A stretch of 7,928 nucleotides of DNA, from positions 1-7,928 of the forward strand of contig JACPIL010000081.1 of the NCBI GenBank assembly GCA_016188105.1. Direction: 5' to 3'. The notes beneath the pieces are model-generated. The model was not told the DNA's origin and did no database searches. It was given only the letters and a program-made list of their open reading frames with translations. Of the stretch, positions 1 to 5,936 are shown one piece after another; position 1 is the first letter of the stretch; each line of letters opens with the position of its first letter. Made by a program: the position numbers and the translations under genes. Source of the DNA: Candidatus Woesearchaeota archaeon (GTDB taxonomy: Archaea; Nanobdellota; Nanobdellia; Woesearchaeales; GW2011-AR9).

Positions 1-47
1 GCGACGGCATTGTGTAACCCGAAGCAAAAGTAACAGAAGGAGACGTC
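1..47 (+). other. rpoB: rpoB coding continuation upstream of GTG 48, interrupted by in-frame TAA
   Basis: In the rpoB frame (codons starting at base 3) this stretch reads D-G-I-V, then TAA at 15-17, then P-E-A-K-V-T-E-G-D-V, running straight into V-I-G-R-T-S-P-P-R-F. Archaeal RpoB proteins have the same segment (DG-I/V-x-P...GGDV-L/I-IGKTSPP) as continuous sequence, so the bases before 48 are clearly rpoB coding sequence and the TAA occupies one residue position. The other two frames show nothing family-like. A single G-to-T change from GAA (Glu) would give this stop. The same stretch contains GAAGGAG (36-42), five bases before GTG 48, which could act as a ribosome binding site, but these bases also encode the conserved Glu-Gly. 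True gene damage, a new split point and an edge-of-contig sequence error are all possible. Confidence 0.8.
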
Positions 48-980
48 GTGATTGGAAGAACCAGTCCTCCACGATTCCTCAGCAGTATGGACGAATATAA
101 CTTAGCCGCTGCTACCCGACGAGAAAGTTCAGTAAGTCTGAAGCATGGCGATGAAGGGGTCGCAGATTTTGTAGTAGTTACCGAGAACGAAGAAGGAAAT
201 AAATTAGTTCAAGTACGCTTACGAGATCAACGTATCCCGGAAATAGGAGATAAATTTACTAGCCGCCACGGTCAAAAAGGAGTTACCGGTATTTTAGTTC
301 CTCCAGAAGACTTACCGTTTTCAGAAAGCGGAATTACTCCCGATCTCATTTTCACTCCCCACGGGGTTTCTTCAAGGATGACCGTTTCGCATTTAATTGA
401 ATTAATTGGTGGAAAAGTTGGAGCCTTAGCTGGAAGATATGTTGAAGGAACTTTATTCGAAGCAGAAAAAGAAGAAGATCTCCGCCGAGAATTACTCAGT
501 TTAGGATTTAAGGAAGATGGCACAGAAGTTTTTTATGACGGAAGAACTGGGAAACAGATGTTAGCTAGAATTTTTGTAGGAAATATGTATTACTTGAGAC
601 TTCGTCACATGGTTGCTAATAAGATGCAAGCACGTGCTCGCGGACCGATCCAATTGTTAACCAGACAGCCAACTGAAGGTAAAGCCAAAGAAGGAGGCCT
701 ACGTCTGGGAGAGATGGAGAAAGATACTTTCATCGCTCACGGTGCCAGTTTACTCTTGAAAGAACGCTTCGACTCTGATAAAATAGTTATCCCCATCTGT
801 GAAAAATCTGGATTGATGGGTTATTACGATGCCAGAAAAGGCGGAAGAGCTATTTCCCCTATCTACGGAGAAAACGCAGAAATGTCTAACATTGAAGTCA
901 GCTATGCTTTCAAGCTCTTGTTAGACGAAATCAGAACCCTAGGCATTTATCCTAAATTACACTTAAAAAGCAAATACTGA
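48..980 (+). CDS. rpoB: DNA-directed RNA polymerase subunit B (Rpo2), C-terminal part
   Basis: This encodes the C-terminal 310 residues of the second-largest RNA polymerase subunit, which forms half of the catalytic cleft. Recognisable family blocks are IGRTSPPRF (2-10), GNKLVQVRLRDQRIPEIGDK (50-69), SRHGQKGVTG (72-81), the hybrid-binding and switch region TPHGVSSRMTVSHLIE (103-118), and RGPIQLLTRQPTEGKAKEGG (198-217) followed by GEMEKD. The C-terminus ends in the clamp anchor EVSYAFKLLLDE...GIYPKL. The normal zinc ribbon CxxC...CxxC is degenerate: C251 remains, but the other three positions are S254, S270 and Y273. GTG 48 is the first usable start after the in-frame TAA at 15-17; homology continues upstream, so 48 is probably not the ancestral start. 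The stop is a tandem TGA TGA (978-983), and the rpoA1 start region follows within 10 bases. The identity is certain; whether a full-length B subunit is made is not. Confidence 0.95.
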   Translation: MIGRTSPPRFLSSMDEYNLAAATRRESSVSLKHGDEGVADFVVVTENEEGNKLVQVRLRDQRIPEIGDKFTSRHGQKGVTGILVPPEDLPFSESGITPDLIFTPHGVSSRMTVSHLIELIGGKVGALAGRYVEGTLFEAEKEEDLRRELLSLGFKEDGTEVFYDGRTGKQMLARIFVGNMYYLRLRHMVANKMQARARGPIQLLTRQPTEGKAKEGGLRLGEMEKDTFIAHGASLLLKERFDSDKIVIPICEKSGLMGYYDARKGGRAISPIYGENAEMSNIEVSYAFKLLLDEIRTLGIYPKLHLKSKY

Positions 981-981
981 T

Positions 982-985
982 GAGG
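982..985 (+). promoter_or_regulatory. Shine-Dalgarno for the ancestral rpoA1 start (ATG 990)
   Basis: The sequence TGAGG sits just after the rpoB stop, with GAGG at 982-985 and four bases before ATG 990. No comparable purine-rich motif precedes ATG 1050. This decides in favour of ATG 990 as the original rpoA1 initiation codon, even though TAG interrupts that frame at 1047. Confidence 0.65.
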
Positions 986-989
986 CAAA

Positions 990-1049
990 ATGAACCACGA
1001 AGTCCACAAAAAAATTGATAGCATTTCCTTTGGAATTATTTCCCCATAG
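990..1049 (+). other. rpoA1: N-terminal segment of rpoA1 ended by in-frame TAG (19-codon leader ORF)
   Basis: ATG 990 opens a 19-residue peptide, MNHEVHKKIDSISFGIISP, then TAG at 1047-1049, immediately followed by ATG ATG in the same frame. Archaeal A' subunits begin with a short polar stretch, then I-x-FG-L/I-L/I-SP, then E/T-E-I-RKMS and about a dozen residues to a TP (or TA) element. Here the segment ends with S-I-S-F-G-I-I-S-P, and the number of codons from SP to TP across the TAG matches the family. The TAG therefore replaces one residue (probably Glu, Gln or Lys) rather than marking a displaced boundary. Either the segment is translated through, or translation re-initiates at ATG 1050, or the codon is an error or a real mutation. 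Confidence 0.8.
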
Positions 1050-3560
1050 ATGATGGTCGAGGCTGCTTCAGCTAAGATCGTAACGCCGGAATTGTACGAC
1101 CGAGAAGGATACCCCGTAGATGGCGGTTTGATGGATTTACGCTTGGGAGTTATCGACCCAGGACTAGTGTGTAAAACAGATGGATTAAAACTTAAAGAAA
1201 GTTTGGGACACTTTGGTTACATTGAATTAGCCAGGCCGGTCATCCATATTAAGTTTGTACGTCAAATTCTTGATTTACTTCGATCAACCTGTAAAGCTTG
1301 CGGCCGAATCCTTATTCCCGAAGAAAAAGTTAAGCGCTATGCTGCTATGCTCAACAAAAGCAGCGAGGACGAAGGATTAGAAGCAAGAAGAAGAAAAGTA
1401 AAAGAGATCGTGGCTAAATATAAAGTTAAAGATAAATGTCCCCACTGTAATGCTAAACAAGATAAGATCAAGATTGAAAAACCATACAACTTCTACGAAG
1501 GAGAAGTACGTTTAAGTCCGATCGAAGTGAGAGCTCGATTAGAAAAGATCTCTGAAGAAGAAGTGTTGCTCTTCGGCTTTAGTCCCGAACATTTCCGACC
1601 AGAATGGATGGTTCTTACGGTTCTTCAAATTCCACCAGTAACTATGCGGCCAAGTATTACCTTGGAATCTGGTGAAAGAAGTGAAGATGATTTGACTCAC
1701 AAATTAGGAGACATTGTCAGAATTAATCAGCGCCTCTTCGAAAACATCAACGCTGGAGCTCCAGAAGTGATTATCGAAGACCTTTGGGATTTGTTGCAAT
1801 ATCACGTTACTACCTTCTTTGATAATGAAGTTGCGCAATTACCGCCAGCTCGCCATAGAGGGGGACAGCCGCTCAAAACATTAACAGAAAGAATCAAGAG
1901 CAAAGAAGGCCGTATCAGGCATAACTTAGCTGGTAAAAGAACTGATTTCTCAGCTAGGACAGTTATTAGCCCCGACCCCATGATTGGATTAAACGAAGTA
2001 GGAGTTCCTCTTAGCATTGCCATGCAGCTCACTGTTCCAGAAAAAGTGACGGAATGGAGTAAAGAATATCTCCGCAAGCTGGTTGAGAACGGACCAAAAA
2101 AATATCCCGGTGCAAATTATATCATCAAGCCTAATGGACGAAGAAAAACTATCACTGATGAGACTAAAGATGAAATCCTTGAAGAACTAAGTGAAGAATA
2201 TATTGTAGAGCGACATTTGATCGATGGCGATGTCGCCCTCTTCAACCGGCAGCCTTCATTGCACAGAATGAGTATGATGTGCCACCAAGTAAAAGTTCTG
2301 CCCGGAAATACTTTCCGTTTAAATCCAGCGGTATGTAACCCTTACAACGCTGACTTTGACGGAGACGAGATGAACTTGCATATTCCGCAAAATGAAGAAG
2401 CTCGCGCTGAAGCTCGCATTTTGATGTTAGTAGAAACTCAGATCATCAGCCCAAGATATGGGCTCAGTGTAGTTGGTTGTATTCACGATGCAATTACTGG
2501 AAATTATCTTTTGACCAAGGAATTAGTTTTTAATAGAAATGAAGCCTGCGATTTGCTCTATAGCTGCGGCGTGGAAGACCTTTCCTCCTTACCTCATAAA
2601 GAAAAAATAGACGGTAAAGAAGTCTTTTCGATTTTATTGCCAAAAGATTTCAACTTCTTAGGCGAAGACAAGAGCGGAAACCAAGTTAAAATAGTCAATG
2701 GAATGTTAAAAACCGGAGTAATGGATAAATCCAATCTCGGTCAGGAAAGCGGATTAATGCTTCGAAATATTTATGAGAGATATGGATCTTCATTTACTGC
2801 TGATCTTTTAGGAAAAATTTCCAAGTTAGGGATTGCCGTGTTAACCCGCAGAGGATTTACCATTGGCGCAGGAGATTTGGATCTACTTGAAGAAACAAAA
2901 GAAGAGATTAACAATGCGATCAAAAAAGCAGAAGATGAAGCTTTGAAATTAATCGATGAGTTTTATGCTGGAAAACTACAGGCTTTGCCGGGAAGAACTG
3001 TTGCCGAAACCCTAGAATTACGCATTTTGGAAGCACTTAACCGCGCTAGAAACAAGAGCGGAGACATCGCTGTACGGCAAGTCCGTGAAAGTTCTGCTCT
3101 AACCATGGCAAAATGCGGATCCAGAGGAAACCCACTCAACATAGCTCAGATGACTGCTATTGTAGGACAGCAAGCATTGCGGGGCAAGCGTATTGAGACT
3201 GGTTTCAAAGGAAGAACTCTTTCCTACTTCAAACGAAATGATCTCAGCCCTAAAGCACGAGGGTTTATCAGAAATAACTTCAAAACCGGTTTAACTCCCA
3301 GCGAATTTTTCTTTGGAGCGATGACCGGAAGAGACGCACTGATGGATACTGCTTTACGTACCCCTAAATCAGGATACCTCTATAGAAGATTATCAAACGC
3401 CATGCAGGACCTGAAAGTGGTGTATGATGGTTCAGTTCGTGACGCTAGTGGAAGAATTGTACAGTTTGCCTACGGAGAAGACGGCTTGGACGTTTCCAAA
3501 ACCAAAAATGGAGTTGTGGACGTAAAAGAAATAACCCAGCAAGTGTTAGGAGAGAAGTAA
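1050..3560 (+). CDS. rpoA1: DNA-directed RNA polymerase subunit A' (Rpo1N)
   Basis: This is the larger piece of the archaeal largest subunit, holding the catalytic magnesium site. In residue order from M1 at 1050: clamp start YPVDGGLMDLRLGVIDPG (21-38); a degenerate first zinc site (C41, D44, S51, H54, where the family has CxxC...CxxH); an intact second zinc site (C81, C84, C130, C133); GRIRHNLAGKRTDFSARTV (287-305); the catalytic NADFDGDE (433-440) with its three aspartates; the funnel region near MAKCGSRG (686-693); and the bridge helix at about 750-785. The bridge helix reads FFFGAMTGRDALMDTA, where the family usually has FFFHAMGGREGL-x-DTA. The length is 836 aa, or 856 counting the 20 codons from ATG 990 through the TAG, slightly short for A' (about 870-900). 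ATG 1050 is the open start after the TAG, but it lacks a Shine-Dalgarno. The subunit ends at the normal A'/A'' split. Confidence 0.97.
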   Translation: MMVEAASAKIVTPELYDREGYPVDGGLMDLRLGVIDPGLVCKTDGLKLKESLGHFGYIELARPVIHIKFVRQILDLLRSTCKACGRILIPEEKVKRYAAMLNKSSEDEGLEARRRKVKEIVAKYKVKDKCPHCNAKQDKIKIEKPYNFYEGEVRLSPIEVRARLEKISEEEVLLFGFSPEHFRPEWMVLTVLQIPPVTMRPSITLESGERSEDDLTHKLGDIVRINQRLFENINAGAPEVIIEDLWDLLQYHVTTFFDNEVAQLPPARHRGGQPLKTLTERIKSKEGRIRHNLAGKRTDFSARTVISPDPMIGLNEVGVPLSIAMQLTVPEKVTEWSKEYLRKLVENGPKKYPGANYIIKPNGRRKTITDETKDEILEELSEEYIVERHLIDGDVALFNRQPSLHRMSMMCHQVKVLPGNTFRLNPAVCNPYNADFDGDEMNLHIPQNEEARAEARILMLVETQIISPRYGLSVVGCIHDAITGNYLLTKELVFNRNEACDLLYSCGVEDLSSLPHKEKIDGKEVFSILLPKDFNFLGEDKSGNQVKIVNGMLKTGVMDKSNLGQESGLMLRNIYERYGSSFTADLLGKISKLGIAVLTRRGFTIGAGDLDLLEETKEEINNAIKKAEDEALKLIDEFYAGKLQALPGRTVAETLELRILEALNRARNKSGDIAVRQVRESSALTMAKCGSRGNPLNIAQMTAIVGQQALRGKRIETGFKGRTLSYFKRNDLSPKARGFIRNNFKTGLTPSEFFFGAMTGRDALMDTALRTPKSGYLYRRLSNAMQDLKVVYDGSVRDASGRIVQFAYGEDGLDVSKTKNGVVDVKEITQQVLGEK
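3549..3553 (+). promoter_or_regulatory. Shine-Dalgarno for rpoA2
   Basis: GGAGA lies within the last codons of rpoA1, eight bases before ATG 3562. It supports ATG 3562 as the rpoA2 start and suggests translational coupling across the 1-base gap between the two subunit genes. Confidence 0.6.
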
Positions 3561-3561
3561 A

Positions 3562-4707
3562 ATGAAAAGTGAACATGAAAAGGTAATTGATGAATATGCT
3601 GAAAAACTTCCTGAATTTATGCTCAGAGAAGTTAAAGAAAGCATTCCTGCTACTATCTCTAAGAGCGACCTAAGCAAAGTTATGGAAGTAATTGTTGCTT
3701 CTTATATTGCTGCCAGAGTAAATCCGGGAGAATGTGTTGGTTTAGTAGGTGCCCAAAGCATTGGCGAACCAGGTACTCAGATGACTCTTAACACCTTCCA
3801 CTTCGCCGGGGTTTCAGAGATGAACGTTACTACTGGGCTTCCTAGAATTATTGAAATCTTTGATGCGCGAAAAGACATAAAAACTCCCATGATGGAAATC
3901 TTCTTAAAAGCGCCACATAATACTAACATCGAACAGCTCAAAAAGTTTGCCGCTAAAATCAAAGAAACAACTTTCGGAGAATTAGCATCTGAATACTCTT
4001 TAAACATCTTTGATCAAGTTCTTACCGTCAAATTAAACAAAATGTTGCTTGATGATTACGGCCTTTCTGCAAAAGAGTTAGCCAAAACCATTAAAGCAAA
4101 AGTAAAAGGATTCGGTGTCGAAAGCAGCGGTGAAGAAATTACCCTAACCAAGAGTACCAAAGCGGAAGAATTGAAAGATCTTTACAATATTAAAGAAAAA
4201 ATAAAAGACTTTAAAATTACCGGCACAAAAGGAATTAAGCAGGTATTGCCAGTCAAGAGAGGAGAGGAATATATCATCCTTACCTCGGGAACTAACTTGA
4301 AAGACATTTTGAGCCAGCCAGAAGTTGATGCCAGCAGAACTAACAGCAATGACATTGTTGAAGTTTATGAAGTGTTAGGCATAGAAGCTGGAAGACAAGC
4401 AATCATTAATGAAGTCTACAAAGTTATTGACGCGCAGGGGCTGAATATCGATATTCGACATATCATGATGGTCGCAGATATCATGTGCGCAAATGGAGAA
4501 GTAAAAGGAGTCACTCGATACGGAGTAGTTAAAGAAAAGGCCAGCGTTTTAGCCCGAGCATCTTTCGAAACTCCCATCAAACATCTTATCAACGCTGCCC
4601 TGGAAGGAGAAGTAGATCATCTTACCTCCGTGGTAGAAAACGTGATGGTCAACCAGCCAGTGCCTTTAGGAACTGGATTACCTGGCTTAGTGACCAAGAT
4701 AAAGTAA
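3562..4707 (+). CDS. rpoA2: DNA-directed RNA polymerase subunit A'' (Rpo1C)
   Basis: This is the C-terminal piece of the archaeal largest subunit. It completes the active site with the trigger loop and the clamp-base/jaw region. The trigger-loop core is at residues 64-100: GAQSIGEPGTQMT, then LNTFHFAGVSEMNVT, then GLPRIIEIFDAR, with the nucleotide-contacting histidine at 80. Its LNTFH form, rather than the common archaeal MRTFH, is the one also seen in eukaryotic Pol II. The C-terminal part has the family blocks YEVLGIEAGRQAIINE, IDIRHIMMVADIM and the ending SFETPIKHLINAA...VVENVMVNQPVPLGTG. The length of 381 aa is normal, with no broken frame. The start is ATG 3562, one base after the rpoA1 stop and with a GGAGA motif eight bases upstream, so A' and A'' are probably made in equal amounts from one mRNA. 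Confidence 0.97.
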   Translation: MKSEHEKVIDEYAEKLPEFMLREVKESIPATISKSDLSKVMEVIVASYIAARVNPGECVGLVGAQSIGEPGTQMTLNTFHFAGVSEMNVTTGLPRIIEIFDARKDIKTPMMEIFLKAPHNTNIEQLKKFAAKIKETTFGELASEYSLNIFDQVLTVKLNKMLLDDYGLSAKELAKTIKAKVKGFGVESSGEEITLTKSTKAEELKDLYNIKEKIKDFKITGTKGIKQVLPVKRGEEYIILTSGTNLKDILSQPEVDASRTNSNDIVEVYEVLGIEAGRQAIINEVYKVIDAQGLNIDIRHIMMVADIMCANGEVKGVTRYGVVKEKASVLARASFETPIKHLINAALEGEVDHLTSVVENVMVNQPVPLGTGLPGLVTKIK

Positions 4708-4717
4708 AAGATAAACA

Positions 4718-4725
4718 TTTAAAAA
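4718..4725 (+). promoter_or_regulatory. possible internal archaeal TATA box before rpl30e
   Basis: TTTAAAAA lies in the largest gap of the operon (4708-4747), preceded by the purine-rich GATAAACA that could serve as a BRE. Its centre is about 26 bases before ATG 4748, the usual box A to start distance in archaea. Transcription could thus begin at or next to the start codon and give a leaderless rpl30e mRNA. The rpl30e start has no Shine-Dalgarno, which fits. The motif is short and the gap is A/T-rich, so chance is a real alternative. Confidence 0.3.
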
Positions 4726-4747
4726 ACAAACCAGAATCAACATAAAA

Positions 4748-5068
4748 ATGGCAGAAAACCTTGAAAAAGCCCGCGGAAGCAAAAGCTCCGGGACATCTGA
4801 AAAACTTCAGAATGAAATGAAAGACCTGAAAGCAAAAGTTCAAGACGGGAAAGCAGTTATAGGAAAAGAGATGGTCCTAAAACAGTTACGGGCAAAGACT
4901 CTAAACAGATTATACTTAGCCAGCAATTGTCCTGCGAACCTAAAATCTGACCTTGTGCATTATGCTGCATTAGCGAAAGTGCCTGTGATAGAACTGGATC
5001 TTGACAACGAAGAATTAGGCTTGTTCTGTAAGAAAAACTTCTTTATCACAGTTCTAGGAACTATCTAA
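4748..5068 (+). CDS. rpl30e: 50S ribosomal protein eL30 (L30e)
   Basis: This is a large-subunit ribosomal protein of the L7Ae/L30e/S12e/Gadd45 RNA-binding superfamily. The core is recognisable from about residue 33: GKAVIGKEMVLKQLRAK, then LYLASNCPANLKSDL and VHYAALAKVPVIEL, then a glycine/cysteine segment ELGLFCKK and a hydrophobic last strand FFITVLG. It sits between rpoA2 and nusA, the standard archaeal position. At 106 aa it carries a charged, low-complexity N-terminus of about 24 residues (MAENLEKARGSKSSG...) that most homologs lack, and it ends soon after the last strand. An internal ATG at 4817 (M24, MKDLKAK) would give a family-sized protein of 83 aa, but neither start has a clear Shine-Dalgarno. 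The 40-base gap upstream contains a TATA-like element. Confidence 0.92.
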   Translation: MAENLEKARGSKSSGTSEKLQNEMKDLKAKVQDGKAVIGKEMVLKQLRAKTLNRLYLASNCPANLKSDLVHYAALAKVPVIELDLDNEELGLFCKKNFFITVLGTI

Positions 5069-5071
5069 AAA

Positions 5072-5488
5072 TTGACACGACTAATTCTTGATCAAGATAG
5101 TATGGGGTTATCTCTCCTGATGGAAAGAGTAACCAGAGCCAAAGTTAAAGATTGTTTTACTGACGAAGAGGGGAATATTTTTTTTGTGGTTGCAGCAGGA
5201 GAAGCAGGAAAAGCTATCGGAAAGGGGGCCAGCAATATTAAGCGTTTACAACAAGAATTACAGCGAAAAATAAGAGTTATTGAATACTCTGATGATGTAG
5301 TGGGATTCGTCAAAAACATCATCTATCCTCTTCGAGTCCAGTCTATAAAAGAGGAATCAGAAGCGGTCATAATCAACGAAACTAACAAAAAAGCAAAAAG
5401 TTTATTAATTGGTAGGCAGGGGAAGAACCTAAAGCTGATCAATAGAGCCGTAAAACGCTTTTTTAACCTTGAAGTCAAGGTCATATGA
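5072..5488 (+). CDS. nusA: archaeal NusA-like transcription/RNA-binding protein (two KH domains)
   Basis: Archaeal NusA is a short protein made only of the two KH RNA-binding domains of bacterial NusA, and it is encoded beside the polymerase and uS12 genes. Here 138 residues begin with LILDQDSMGLSLLMERVT, followed by AKVKDC, matching the family start. KH1 carries the loop AIGKGASN (48-55) and a following SDDVVGFVKNI; KH2 carries LIGRQGKN (112-119), an intact GxxG, and ends near EVKVI. In KH1 the usual last glycine of GKGG is alanine (A53). The start is TTG 5072, three bases after the rpl30e stop; it keeps the conserved N-terminal strand, whereas ATG 5102 would remove it. No strong Shine-Dalgarno is visible, so translation is probably coupled to rpl30e. 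Its exact role in archaeal elongation or termination is not settled. Confidence 0.93.
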   Translation: MTRLILDQDSMGLSLLMERVTRAKVKDCFTDEEGNIFFVVAAGEAGKAIGKGASNIKRLQQELQRKIRVIEYSDDVVGFVKNIIYPLRVQSIKEESEAVIINETNKKAKSLLIGRQGKNLKLINRAVKRFFNLEVKVI

Positions 5489-5509
5489 TCAAATCAAGAA
5501 TGTCATAAA

Positions 5510-5929
5510 ATGGGGAAAAAATCAAACGGATTGGCTTCTGCCAAGAAATTGCAGAAAAGAAGGAGACAGTTTAAGCTAATCAGCAGAACCAAGCGTAAGA
5601 AGAAATTTGATCCCTTAAAAGGCTCATCCCAAGCCCGAGCTATCGTTCTTGAAAAGATTCAAGTAGAAGCAAAACAACCTAACTCTGCTATGAGAAAATG
5701 CGCCATAGTTCAGTTAGTTAAGAATGGAAAGCAGATTACTGCTTTTATGCCCGGTGATGGAGCACAAAAACTTATTAACGAACACGATGAAGTTGTTATT
5801 GAATGTATCGGTGGAAAAATGGGCCGTGCAAAAGGAGACTTGCCTTGTATCAGATGGCAAGTTATCAAAGTTAACGATCAAAGTTTAGATGCATTATTGA
5901 AAGGTAAGTTAGAGAAAGCGAGAAGGTAA
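5510..5929 (+). CDS. rps12: 30S ribosomal protein uS12
   Basis: This is the decoding-centre protein of the small subunit. The archaeal-type basic N-terminus is present (MGKKSNGLASAKKLQKRRR), then KKFDPLKGSSQARAIVLEKI, the decoding loop KQPNSAMRK (55-63), TAFMPGDG (77-84), NEHDEVV and a C-terminal VIKVNDQSL. The length is 139 aa, as usual for archaea. The second decoding loop reads GDLPCIRW (109-116), where nearly all homologs have DLPGVRY; the conserved Gly is C113, codon TGT. The start ATG follows nusA by 21 bases. No strong Shine-Dalgarno is seen in the gap. It forms the str-like pair with rps7, seven bases downstream. The identification is secure. Confidence 0.97.
   Translation: MGKKSNGLASAKKLQKRRRQFKLISRTKRKKKFDPLKGSSQARAIVLEKIQVEAKQPNSAMRKCAIVQLVKNGKQITAFMPGDGAQKLINEHDEVVIECIGGKMGRAKGDLPCIRWQVIKVNDQSLDALLKGKLEKARR
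5921..5926 (+). promoter_or_regulatory. candidate Shine-Dalgarno for rps7
   Basis: AGAAGG, within the last codons of rps12, precedes ATG 5937 by ten bases. This is slightly long spacing for a ribosome binding site, but it is the only purine-rich anti-16S match before rps7 and supports translational coupling of the uS12-uS7 pair. Confidence 0.4.
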
Positions 5930-5936
5930 AACTAAA

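Noticed and set aside
48..980. The normal archaeal B''/B' split of RpoB
   Set aside because: That split lies roughly 600 residues from the C-terminus; here the stop is only about 320 residues from the end, inside a conserved motif.
1047..1049. Pyrrolysine codon in rpoA1
   Set aside because: Pyrrolysine is known mainly in methylamine methyltransferases and in lineages carrying pyl genes; nothing in this window supports the pyl machinery. Kept only as one option for TAG readthrough.
1802..2077. Open frame of 91 codons antisense to rpoA1
   Set aside because: It overlaps the highly conserved GRIRHNLAGKR region of A' and shows no protein features of its own.
4770..4793. Hairpin in the eL30 N-terminal codons (CCCG...CGGG with AGC-AAAA-GCT inside)
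   Set aside because: The stem is short and interrupted, and it is fully explained by coding sequence; too weak to call regulatory.
15..5848. A mutation bias from G (G to T or C) explaining the stops, the lost cysteines and the uS12 Cys
   Set aside because: Many of the changes can be written as a loss of one G, but the ancestral codons are not visible, so the direction and bias cannot be shown from one sequence.
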